From a virus: 46,672 bases of DNA. A model generated the notes under the pieces. That model did not search any database, was not told where the DNA came from, and saw nothing but the letters and a program-made list of their open reading frames with translations. The stretch covers positions 1 to 46,672 of the IMG/VR virus record IMGVR_UViG_3300034190_004734; one strand, written 5' to 3'. The position numbers and the translations under genes were made by a program. Positions 14,905-22,455 of the stretch are shown in pieces (position 1 is the first letter of the stretch; each line of letters begins with the position of its first letter).

Positions 14905-15333
14905 ATGATATTGATATCACACAGGGGTAATCTTTCTGGCCCAAAGCCTAGTTTAGAAAATACAGTGGAATATATCGACGCTGCTTTAGCTGCGGGCTAT
15001 CATGTAGAAATAGATGTGTGGCTAGAAGATGGAAAATATTTTCTCGGACACGACAAGCCAGAAACAGAAGTTTCGCTAGAATATCTTAAAAATGAGAAAT
15101 TTTGGTGTCATTGTAAAAGTGTAGATGCGCTCCTGGCGTTGCTATCTGTTGGTGTGCATTGTTTTTTTCACAATGTAGATGATGTAACGTTAACGTCAAA
15201 AAACTATATTTGGACTTTTCCAAACAAAAAGCTTGTAAATGGGTCAGTATGCGTATTGCCGGAGATGGGGTATAATGGAGATCTGTCTGTATGCACTGCA
15301 GTGTGCAGCGACTACATAGAGGATTATAAATGA
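14905..15333 (+). CDS. Mini glycerophosphodiester phosphodiesterase-like (GDPD) protein
   Basis: The first part matches the GDPD TIM-barrel active site: ISHRGN (His6, Arg7), SLENT (Glu18, Asn19), HVEIDVWLEDG (Glu35, Asp37) and the later FLGHD (His49). GDPD enzymes cut glycerophosphodiesters to an alcohol and glycerol 3-phosphate. At 142 aa it is about half the usual length (~240) and has an unusual cysteine-bearing second half (CHCKSV, VCVLPEMGY). It may form a reduced barrel acting on a phosphodiester-linked glycan or nucleotide sugar. Similar short proteins sit in marine surface-glycan loci. The link to GDPD is good; the activity is uncertain. Confidence 0.72.
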   Translation: MILISHRGNLSGPKPSLENTVEYIDAALAAGYHVEIDVWLEDGKYFLGHDKPETEVSLEYLKNEKFWCHCKSVDALLALLSVGVHCFFHNVDDVTLTSKNYIWTFPNKKLVNGSVCVLPEMGYNGDLSVCTAVCSDYIEDYK

Positions 15334-16139
15334 AAAAAGTGGCGTTACTCGGCCGCGGCCCATCAATTTTGCAATTAAAAAATTATGACATGTCTGATGT
15401 AACAGATGTTGTATTAGTTAATGATCACAGCAAAACAGTGGAAGATGCAGAGCTTTTGCCTTTAATTAAGCCAAAAAACACACATATAATTTGCAATATT
15501 AACAATGCTGGATTTGGGCCCCATGTAACACAAGCACTTGGCGTTAAGAAGTGCGTAACTAATCGCTTTAAGCCAGACTGGGATTTATGGCAAAAACATA
15601 AAGATTTGCAAAGAAAACACAACGATGGCGGCCACTTGAATACGCTAGATAGGCTCCCTTATATACCAGAAGATGAGCCATATTTGTTTGCTTGGAGAGG
15701 CCCTAAAGGCAGAAATAAACCAGAAATGCGCACACCTTCAGGCCTAAAAATACATCACATGCCCGAAAGTGCTGAAAAATACTTGCCGGAGGTCTACAAA
15801 GAGAAGCTAGTTTGTAATTGTGGTTATTACGCTACTTTGTATGCACTTTGTAGCTTGCATGCAGACCATATCGTTTATTTTGGAATAGATTTTTACGAAA
15901 ACTTAAAAATTAAAAAAAGTTGGTATGTTGATCCGCCTAAATACCTAACGCCTGAGTGGAAAGACTTGCGGATGAAATACGAAGGAGAGCACATGAAAAT
16001 TTTATGGGATCAATATTTAAGCCAGTATTTTCCGACTAAAAAATTTGAATTTTTTTCTACCGCAGAGTGTAATTTTACTTCTCAAAATATTATTTACAAT
16101 AAAGTAAGCAATCCCCTTTCGGGTAGAACTTATTTATAA
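15330..16139 (+). CDS. GT42-like sialyltransferase (nonulosonic acid transferase)
   Basis: Features follow the Campylobacter CstII plan: VALLGRGPSILQLKNYD at the N-terminus (the GxGPSL nucleotide loop), a later CNCGYYATLYALCSLHADHIVYFGIDFYENL (CstII has a comparable SGVYMCAVAIALG ... YLSGIDFYQ), and GEHMKILWDQYLSQY with His221 in the place of the CstII catalytic His. The end FEFFSTAECNF resembles the CstII end segment. GT42 enzymes move sialic acid from CMP to a galactoside. NeuA-like and NeuB-like genes in the same cassette support the call. Distant similarity only; a DUF115-type relative remains possible. Overlaps the GDPD-like stop by 4 bases. Confidence 0.7.
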   Translation: MKKVALLGRGPSILQLKNYDMSDVTDVVLVNDHSKTVEDAELLPLIKPKNTHIICNINNAGFGPHVTQALGVKKCVTNRFKPDWDLWQKHKDLQRKHNDGGHLNTLDRLPYIPEDEPYLFAWRGPKGRNKPEMRTPSGLKIHHMPESAEKYLPEVYKEKLVCNCGYYATLYALCSLHADHIVYFGIDFYENLKIKKSWYVDPPKYLTPEWKDLRMKYEGEHMKILWDQYLSQYFPTKKFEFFSTAECNFTSQNIIYNKVSNPLSGRTYL

Positions 16140-16164
16140 GTCTTTCAAAAAACACATAAGTTCT
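16125..16164. repeat. AT-rich inverted repeat in the largest glycan-cassette gap
   Basis: AGAACTTAT (16125-16133) and ATAAGTTCT (16156-16164) are perfect 9-base complements with a 22-base loop. The loop contains a further ATAAGT (16136-16141) that could instead pair locally with ACTTAT at 16128-16133. It spans the stop of the GT42-like gene and lies 20 bases before the radical SAM gene. It could be an RNA hairpin for processing or attenuation. It has no T-run, so an intrinsic terminator is unlikely. Confidence 0.4.
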
Positions 16165-16183
16165 TATATTGTAATAAAACACT

Positions 16184-17881
16184 ATGAAAAATATATTTGC
16201 CATAACTAACAAACAGCAGGATCTGTTCAAAAGCAACGAGTTTGCAGGATTAAGCATAACTTTTATTAACATGCCCTTGCGAGAAGCTGCTCGTCCAAAT
16301 GTGCCGCCTGAAGGCCCTGGGCTTCTGGCAGCCATATCAGAAAGATATGGAGCAACTGCACATATTATTGATTTAAATGGCTATAGAATAGTAGATGCCG
16401 ACTCAGAAAAAAGAGGCCTACCAAACGGCCGACACCTAACGTATCAGGAGGCAGAAAACCTTTTTTTGAAGCACTTAAGTAACGTTGGCGAGCAAGATGT
16501 TATTGCTTTTTCTGGCAAAATTACTACTTTAAGATGGCAAGAAGTAATGGCGAAGGTCGTAAAAAAACATTTGCCAAACTGCTTTCTAGTTACCGGTAAC
16601 GGCCTAGCAACTGAAATTAAAACTGGTTTGTTTAAATGGATTCCAGAGCTTGACGCTATTGGCAGATCAGAGGGTGATAACATTGTTCCTCTTATTTTAA
16701 ACGATGCCAAGCTAATAAAAGAGCATGGCTTGTCAAAGGCTTTAAAATCTTCTAAGCTTAGCCCTTATTACATCGGAGAAATCGATGGCCAGTCAAAGTT
16801 TCAATACGAAGGTGATCGTCCGCCAAATTTAAACGATCTTCCATACCCAGCCTGGCATTTGCTTGAGTCTGACCCTTATGGCCACAACTTATTGGAGGAC
16901 TATATTAATACTCCCGTGTGGGGCCTGGCAGCGAATAACAGTTCAGCGACTCCTTTTACAATGAAAAGAAGTCTAACTACAGTGAGTAGCAGAGGTTGTC
17001 CGTATGCTTGTGCTTTCTGTTATAGAGGAGCGCAAGGAGAAAGAAACTATGGCATGAGATCTTGCGAACATATTGCGAAACAGGTGCGAGGCTACGTCGA
17101 TAAATACAACCTAGATTTTATTGGCTTTCCAGACGATAATTTTGCAGTTGATAAAAGACGAATTAAAAGAATGGTCCCTGTTTTTAAGCAATATGGCTTA
17201 GACAAGGTTAGGTGGGGAACTCATACTAGAATGGATGAGGCTGATGATAGAATATATGATATGGCTGAATCGGGCTGCATCTATATAGGTTTCGGAGCAG
17301 AATCAGCAGATCCGAATACGCTGCATTCTATGAAAAAGAAAGGGTTTATTTTAAAAAATGGCCTAACAACAAAAAAAGTTAATGGAAAAAATTATGACTT
17401 TCCTACCACTATGATTACAGCTGTTGAAAACTGCAGGAAAGCTGGGATTCATGGAAACTGTACTTGGATCATGGCGTACCCAGGAGAAACACTAGAACAT
17501 TTAAAGACAAGCGTCGCTTTCATTAAATGGCAGCAAGATTTTTGGACCAACGGTCTGGCTCCAACCAGCGAGCAATACAAAATTAATCATGCTGGAGTAA
17601 ATGCAAAAATGTTTACCGCCACAGCGTACCCAGGTACCGAAATGTGGAATGTTGTGCGCCCAAAACTACAGCACCACTTCGATATATCGTTTGATAAAGC
17701 TGGCCAGCCAGTGTGCGATGACAATTTTCATAATTACGTTCTAGAATTAGACGACGCGACTAAAATTTTAAATGACAAGAACGGAGAGCCAGTTAATTTT
17801 GGTGAGATGGACTTAGACACTTTTTTGAAGGTCAGAGAGCATATCGATAATGATGAGTTAGACAACGTATTGGACATGTAA
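16184..17881 (+). CDS. Radical SAM enzyme with N-terminal B12-binding-like domain
   Basis: The N-terminal ~190 residues look like a cobalamin-binding Rossmann domain: NMPLREAARPNVPPEGPGLLAA is the PP-LGL-like start, and YGATAHIIDLNGYRI and VIAFSGKITTLRWQEVM follow. The radical SAM domain has SSRGCPYACAFCYRG with CxxxCxxC at Cys272, Cys276 and Cys279, which hold the 4Fe-4S cluster. Downstream are FPDDNFAVDKRRI, IYIGFGAESADP and MAYPGETLEHLKTS, usual for the barrel. B12-radical SAM enzymes methylate unactivated carbons or rearrange substrates. The 565 aa are full length. Flanked by GT42-like and NeuA-like genes, a sugar or glycolipid substrate is plausible. It follows the cassette's longest gap (44 bases) and overlaps the next ATG by one base. 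Confidence 0.88.
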   Translation: MKNIFAITNKQQDLFKSNEFAGLSITFINMPLREAARPNVPPEGPGLLAAISERYGATAHIIDLNGYRIVDADSEKRGLPNGRHLTYQEAENLFLKHLSNVGEQDVIAFSGKITTLRWQEVMAKVVKKHLPNCFLVTGNGLATEIKTGLFKWIPELDAIGRSEGDNIVPLILNDAKLIKEHGLSKALKSSKLSPYYIGEIDGQSKFQYEGDRPPNLNDLPYPAWHLLESDPYGHNLLEDYINTPVWGLAANNSSATPFTMKRSLTTVSSRGCPYACAFCYRGAQGERNYGMRSCEHIAKQVRGYVDKYNLDFIGFPDDNFAVDKRRIKRMVPVFKQYGLDKVRWGTHTRMDEADDRIYDMAESGCIYIGFGAESADPNTLHSMKKKGFILKNGLTTKKVNGKNYDFPTTMITAVENCRKAGIHGNCTWIMAYPGETLEHLKTSVAFIKWQQDFWTNGLAPTSEQYKINHAGVNAKMFTATAYPGTEMWNVVRPKLQHHFDISFDKAGQPVCDDNFHNYVLELDDATKILNDKNGEPVNFGEMDLDTFLKVREHIDNDELDNVLDM

Positions 17882-18537
17882 TGAAATTTGAAAATTGTTA
17901 TTTCTTAATCCCAGCGCGTAGAAATTCAAAAGGCTTCCCGTTTAAAAATAGAAAACTTTTTAAACATACAGTTAAGGTATTTCCAGATAATTTAAAACAA
18001 AGAGTGTACGTTTCTACTGATGACGAAGTAATAAAAAAAATAGCTACTGAGCACAAGATTAATGTTTTACACAGACCAGAAAAATTAGGTCGCGACGAAA
18101 CCTCCATGAAAGAGGTGCTGCAGCATTTTAAACACTCTCTAAAAAATGCTGAAAAAGACACAAATATTGTGTTACTATACCTAACATACCCTCAGAGAAC
18201 ATGGCAGGATATTGAGGATATATACACATATTTTTTGTCTAAAGACGAAAAGTCTCTAGTCTGCTGTGAAGATGTAAAAGAGCATCCTTATTTATGTTTT
18301 TACGACGAGGCAAACGAAAAAGCGAGCATGCTAGTAGATCACAAATTATATCGCAGACAGGATTACCCTAAATGCTTAAAACTAAGCATGTTTGTCGGGT
18401 GCTATAGCATTGATATTATTGATAATCTGCATGATCTAATGTTTGAGAAAAACAGTATATTTTATAAACTACAAAATCACAAAGTTGATGTTGATTATTT
18501 AGAACAGTATTTGACAATTGATGAGGTTAATCAATGA
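17881..18537 (+). CDS. NeuA-like cytidylyltransferase (CMP-nonulosonic acid synthetase)
   Basis: The N-terminus IPARRNSKGFPFKNRKLF (residues 10-27) matches the CMP-sialate synthetase loop IPARgGSKGhpxKNhK, with the conserved Arg and Lys that bind CTP. Further family elements are RVYVSTDDEVI, VLHRPEKLGRDETSM, LLYLTYPQRTWQDIE (usual QPTSPLR-like site, here TYPQRTW) and a C-terminal VDVDYLEQYL. It activates a 2-keto-3-deoxy sugar acid to the CMP form. 218 aa is a bare catalytic domain. It is coupled (ATG overlapping a TAA) to the radical SAM gene and overlaps the GMD gene by 4 bases. KDO as substrate is less likely given NeuB nearby. Confidence 0.85.
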   Translation: MKFENCYFLIPARRNSKGFPFKNRKLFKHTVKVFPDNLKQRVYVSTDDEVIKKIATEHKINVLHRPEKLGRDETSMKEVLQHFKHSLKNAEKDTNIVLLYLTYPQRTWQDIEDIYTYFLSKDEKSLVCCEDVKEHPYLCFYDEANEKASMLVDHKLYRRQDYPKCLKLSMFVGCYSIDIIDNLHDLMFEKNSIFYKLQNHKVDVDYLEQYLTIDEVNQ

Positions 18538-19541
18538 AACAAAAAAAAGCTTTAATAACTGGAATAAATGGAATGGACGGGAGCCACCTAGCTGACCTAT
18601 TGTTATCAAAAGGCTACAAGGTGTATGGTCTAGAAAGACGTGCGTCTTCTATTAATAGAGTTAATACAAAACATATTGAAGATGATGTTGTTTTTGTAAC
18701 AGGTGATATGACAGACAAGGGGTCTTTACAGCGCGCTTTGTATGTTTCAGATCCAGACGAGGTTTATAATTTAGCAGCGCAATCTTTTGTTGGCTCTAGC
18801 TGGAATCTTTCAGAGCAGACAACAAAAGTTAACGCCATGGGCACTCTCTATATGCTAGAGTCTATTTTATCACACAACAAAAAAATAAGGTTTTATCAAG
18901 CTAGCACATCAGAAATGTTTGGCAAAGTAGTGTGCACTCCACAAAACGAAATGACTCCTTTTTACCCACGCAGCCCATACGCTGTGTCTAAGTTGTACGC
19001 GCACTGGATAACAAAAAATTATCGTGAGTCTTATGGTTTGTTTGCTTGTAATGGTATATTATTCAACCATGAATCCGAACGCCGCGGCATTGAGTTCGTA
19101 ACTAGAAAAATTACTGATGGAGTCGCTAAAATACACCTTGACATGCAAGATCATATAACACTAGGAAACTTGGATTCTAAAAGAGACTGGGGCTACGCAC
19201 CAGATTATGTTGAGGCCATGTGGATGATGTTGCAGCAAGATGAAGATACGTTTTTTAATAATAAGCACGGAGACTTTGTTGTGGCAACAGGAAAAACACA
19301 CAGTGTTGCTGAATTTTTATCCATAGCATTTGGTAGTATTGGAATTACAGATTGGTCTAAGTATGTGAAACAAGATCCAAAGTTTATGCGTCCTGCCGAA
19401 GTTGATTTATTGAGAGGGGACCCAAGCAAGGCAAAAGAAGTGCTAGGGTGGGAAGCGACCACGCCGCTAGAAGAAACTGTTAGGCTGATGGTTGAAAATG
19501 ATATCAGTATTTTAAAAAGGCAAAAAAATGAAAATATCTGA
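18534..19541 (+). CDS. gmd: GDP-mannose 4,6-dehydratase
   Basis: The NAD(P)-binding SDR start KALITGINGMDGSHLADLLL has the GMD-specific GxxGxDGSxLA. RRASSINRVN near residue 36, NLAAQSFVGSSW, the catalytic STSEMFGKV (Thr and Glu), the YxxxK in SPYAVSKLYAHW, and ILFNHESERRGIEFVTRKI are all diagnostic of GMD. It converts GDP-mannose to GDP-4-keto-6-deoxymannose, the precursor of fucose, rhamnose, perosamine and others. The 335 aa are complete. No separate GDP-fucose synthase is visible, so the next step must be done by one of the cassette epimerases, the host, or a gene outside the window. It overlaps NeuB by 14 bases. Confidence 0.96.
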   Translation: MKQKKALITGINGMDGSHLADLLLSKGYKVYGLERRASSINRVNTKHIEDDVVFVTGDMTDKGSLQRALYVSDPDEVYNLAAQSFVGSSWNLSEQTTKVNAMGTLYMLESILSHNKKIRFYQASTSEMFGKVVCTPQNEMTPFYPRSPYAVSKLYAHWITKNYRESYGLFACNGILFNHESERRGIEFVTRKITDGVAKIHLDMQDHITLGNLDSKRDWGYAPDYVEAMWMMLQQDEDTFFNNKHGDFVVATGKTHSVAEFLSIAFGSIGITDWSKYVKQDPKFMRPAEVDLLRGDPSKAKEVLGWEATTPLEETVRLMVENDISILKRQKNENI

Positions 19542-21435
19542 TCACATAAACAATATCAAAAAAACAAAATCGTACAGAGACACTTATGTCATAGCTGAAA
19601 TTGGAATTAACCACAACGGAAGTTTGCAAACCGCACTAGAATTAGTCGATGCTAGCCACCTAGCCGGAGCCGACGCGGTTAAATTTCAAAAAAGAAATTT
19701 GCGAGATCTTTATACTGAGAAAATATTGGATGATCCTAACAGCGCAGAGTGGACTTTTGAATACCTTATCCCGGTACTAGAAGAAACAGAGCTTACTGAA
19801 AATGATTACTTGGCCATAAAAGACAAGTGTGATAGTTTAGATATAGATTTAATTATCACTCCATTTGATTTAGATTCTGCTAAATTTTGTGATAAGCTTG
19901 GTTTGGCCGCTTTCAAAATAGGTTCGGCTGATATGGTTAATTATGACTTGGTTGAATATTGCTTCTCAACAGGCCGGCCTGTAATAATCTCTACTGGCAT
20001 GTGGACTGAACAAGAAATTAAAGACGCTGTAGCAAAATATAGAACGTTTGGTGCGAATGATTTTTTTATGCTTTTAGCAAATTCAACTTACCCGACTCCT
20101 TTTGAATCTATAAATTTAGAATTTTTGCCAAAGTTAAAATCAATTCACAATTTAATAGGCTACTCTGGCCACGAGAGAGGAACATTTATTCCGGTCGCCG
20201 CTTCTGCCCTGGGCGCTAGAATAGTTGAGAAACATATCACTTTTGACAGAACACAGACAGGGCCAGACCACAAGGCCTCTATGCACCCGGATGAGTTTAA
20301 AGAGATGGTTGATAATTTGAGGTCTTTAAAGTTAGCTTTAGGGGAAGACAAAGTAGTTAACCAGGCAGAAAAATTAGCAAAGGAAACTTTTGCAAAATCT
20401 GCATATGCTAAAAAAGATTTACCAGTTGATCATGTTCTTAAGCCAGAAGACATATATTTTACTTCTCCTGGCAAGGGAATTCATAAACATGAAATAGAAA
20501 AATTTTACAACAAACAATTAAAGTGTGAGGTAACAAAAGATAGTTTTTTGACCAGCCATCATTTTGAAAAAATAGTCAAGGTTGAAGATTGGAAACTGCC
20601 AAAATTTTCGAAAAAATGGGGTGTTAAATGTCGCTTCCATGATTTTGAAGAGTATAAAAGATTAAACTCGCCGGTCATAGAATTTCATTGCTCACAAAGA
20701 GACATGGATGTAAACTTTAAGGGATTCTCAAAAACTAGCCAATTGGTCGTACATGCACCAGAAATATTTGATCGTAAATTGGTTGATATATGCTCGGAAG
20801 ACCCAGAAATTGTAAAGGGTTCAGTTGAGTTATTGCAAAAGGCAATAGACAAAACGCTAGCAATATCCAAAAACTTTCCCTTAAAAAAACCTAAATTTGT
20901 GGTACATTTAGGGGGTATGTCGCTTCAACATGTAATTAATGACGGAAACACGAGCTTAATGATGGAAAGAGCAGTTGATAACTTTAAAAAGTTAAATTTC
21001 AATCCGGACAATATTGATGTATTGCCAGAGAATCTTCCTCCACGGCCGTGGTATCTTGGGGGGCAGTGGTTCCAATATGGCTTTATGCATTCACAAGATA
21101 TGATTGATTTTTGCAATCACTTTGGCTTGATGATGACGTATGATGTCTGCCATGCTGCTTTGCACTGCAATCATGCCAATATCTCCCTAGAAGAGTATAC
21201 CAGCCATGTTCTTCCCTATGTATCGCACTTTCATATCTCTGATGCAATCGGAATTGACGGTGAGGGAGTGCAAATTAATGAGGGGGACGTTAATTTCAAG
21301 AACTTTTTTGATGTCTTGTCTGGCAACAAGAAAGACTTTTCCTGGGTTACAGAAATTTGGAGTGGCCACGTTAATCACGGAGCTGGATGTCGTCACTCCA
21401 TGCACCGATTAGAAAAATATAATAATATTATTTAG
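19528..21435 (+). CDS. neuB: NeuB-like nonulosonic acid synthase fused to a C-terminal TIM-barrel domain
   Basis: Residues 15-280 are a NeuB barrel: VIAEIGINHNGSLQTALELV, GADAVKFQKRN, IITPFDLDSA, FKIGSADMVNYDLV, GYSGHERGTF and EKHITFDRTQTGPDHKAS. Residues ~285-345 form the SAF antifreeze-like domain that caps the active site. NeuB condenses phosphoenolpyruvate with an N-acetylated hexose to a nonulosonic acid. From ~350 to 635 a second barrel follows, with VVHAPEIFDRKL, FVVHLGGMS, VLPENLPP, YDVCHAALHCNH and HFHISDAIGIDGEGVQINEGDVNF. This is the pattern of AP-endonuclease-2/xylose-isomerase-like sugar isomerases, with plausible metal ligands. The fusion doubles the usual ~340 aa. The added barrel may epimerise or isomerise the substrate. 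Confidence 0.92.
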   Translation: MKISDHINNIKKTKSYRDTYVIAEIGINHNGSLQTALELVDASHLAGADAVKFQKRNLRDLYTEKILDDPNSAEWTFEYLIPVLEETELTENDYLAIKDKCDSLDIDLIITPFDLDSAKFCDKLGLAAFKIGSADMVNYDLVEYCFSTGRPVIISTGMWTEQEIKDAVAKYRTFGANDFFMLLANSTYPTPFESINLEFLPKLKSIHNLIGYSGHERGTFIPVAASALGARIVEKHITFDRTQTGPDHKASMHPDEFKEMVDNLRSLKLALGEDKVVNQAEKLAKETFAKSAYAKKDLPVDHVLKPEDIYFTSPGKGIHKHEIEKFYNKQLKCEVTKDSFLTSHHFEKIVKVEDWKLPKFSKKWGVKCRFHDFEEYKRLNSPVIEFHCSQRDMDVNFKGFSKTSQLVVHAPEIFDRKLVDICSEDPEIVKGSVELLQKAIDKTLAISKNFPLKKPKFVVHLGGMSLQHVINDGNTSLMMERAVDNFKKLNFNPDNIDVLPENLPPRPWYLGGQWFQYGFMHSQDMIDFCNHFGLMMTYDVCHAALHCNHANISLEEYTSHVLPYVSHFHISDAIGIDGEGVQINEGDVNFKNFFDVLSGNKKDFSWVTEIWSGHVNHGAGCRHSMHRLEKYNNII

Positions 21436-21438
21436 GAG
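21434..21438 (+). promoter_or_regulatory. Shine-Dalgarno AGGAG that sets a GTG start
   Basis: AGGAG overlaps the NeuB stop and stands six bases before GTG 21445, which begins the epimerase with KRALVCGAGGFIGG. It supports the GTG as the true start. Confidence 0.8.
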
Positions 21439-21444
21439 TTTATT

Positions 21445-22455
21445 GTGAAAAGAGCTTTAGTTTGCGGCGCCGGAGGCTTTATCGGGGGCCATTTAGTTAA
21501 ATTTTTAAAATCCAAGGGTTACTGGGTTAGAGGTGTGGACTTAAAACACAACGAATTCCACAATGTTGCCGAACTAGCAGACGATTTTGTCATCGGTGAC
21601 TTAAGAAATCCAGAAGTAGTCGCTTCTGTTGTTGATGGTCAGGTGGAAGAAATATATCAGTTAGCTGCAGACATGGGCGGCGCTGGGTTTGTGTTTACAG
21701 GCGAAAATGATGCTGATATTATGCATAATTCTGCTTTAATCAATCTAAATATAGCACACGAGGCAGCCAAAAAAAATGTAAAAAGAATATTTTATTCCTC
21801 CTCTGCATGCATGTATCCTGAGCACAATCAATTAGACCCAGATAATCCAAACTGTGTAGAAGACTCTGCGTACCCAGCGAATCCAGATTCTGAGTATGGC
21901 TGGGAAAAACTTTTTTCGGAAAGGCTTTACCTTTCGTTTATGAGGAACAAAGGCATAGAAGTAAGAATTGCTCGCTATCATAATATATTTGGTCCTTTTG
22001 GCACCTGGGAAGGCGGCCGAGAAAAAGCGCCCGCCGCTTTTTGTAGAAAAGTCGCTGAGTGCGCCGACGGCGACTCTGTGGAGGTCTGGGGCCCGGGCTC
22101 TCAAACAAGATCTTTTTTGTATGTCGACGAGTGTGTAGAAGCGACTTATCGACTAATGCAGTCTGATTTTTCTGGACCTGTAAATATTGGGTCTGAAGAG
22201 ATGATTTCCATCAATGATTTTGCAAAAATGGCAATTGATATTTCTGGTAAAGATGTATCAATTCACAATATTGACGGAAAAGAGTTTGAAGACAAGTATG
22301 GCCATAAGTGCCCAATTGGAGTCAATGGAAGAAACTCTGACAATAAATTATACAAAGAAAAAATAGGCTGGGTTGTTTCACAGCCACTTCGCGAAGGAAT
22401 GGAAAAAACGTTTTTGTGGATTCAAAAACAAGTTGAAGCAAAAGATAATGGCTAG
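21445..22455 (+). CDS. GDP-mannose 3,5-epimerase (plant GME-like)
   Basis: It starts RALVCGAGGFIGGHLVKFL. The middle carries GME-specific blocks: LAADMGGAGFVFTGENDADI, SSSACMYPE with the catalytic Cys122, the YGWEK pair Tyr151/Lys155, and RYHNIFGPFGTWEGGREKAP with Lys194. TRSFLYVDECVEATYRL, PVNIGSEEMISI and GVNGRNSDN follow, as in plant enzymes. GME converts GDP-mannose to GDP-L-galactose, with GDP-L-gulose as side product. 336 aa, complete. It could supply the GDP-L-sugar for the GT11-like transferase, or act on the GMD product. The GTG start is backed by AGGAG. The 3' end overlaps the next gene by 8 bases. Confidence 0.94.
   Translation: MKRALVCGAGGFIGGHLVKFLKSKGYWVRGVDLKHNEFHNVAELADDFVIGDLRNPEVVASVVDGQVEEIYQLAADMGGAGFVFTGENDADIMHNSALINLNIAHEAAKKNVKRIFYSSSACMYPEHNQLDPDNPNCVEDSAYPANPDSEYGWEKLFSERLYLSFMRNKGIEVRIARYHNIFGPFGTWEGGREKAPAAFCRKVAECADGDSVEVWGPGSQTRSFLYVDECVEATYRLMQSDFSGPVNIGSEEMISINDFAKMAIDISGKDVSIHNIDGKEFEDKYGHKCPIGVNGRNSDNKLYKEKIGWVVSQPLREGMEKTFLWIQKQVEAKDNG

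Noticed and set aside
16125-16164. Rho-independent terminator
   Set aside because: The stem is AT-rich, the loop is 22 bases and no T-run follows, so it is listed only as an inverted repeat.
22373-22447. N-terminal extension of the GalE-like epimerase
   Set aside because: The extra residues overlap the end of the GME gene in another frame and precede the family's normal start; ATG 22448 fits the Rossmann motif.
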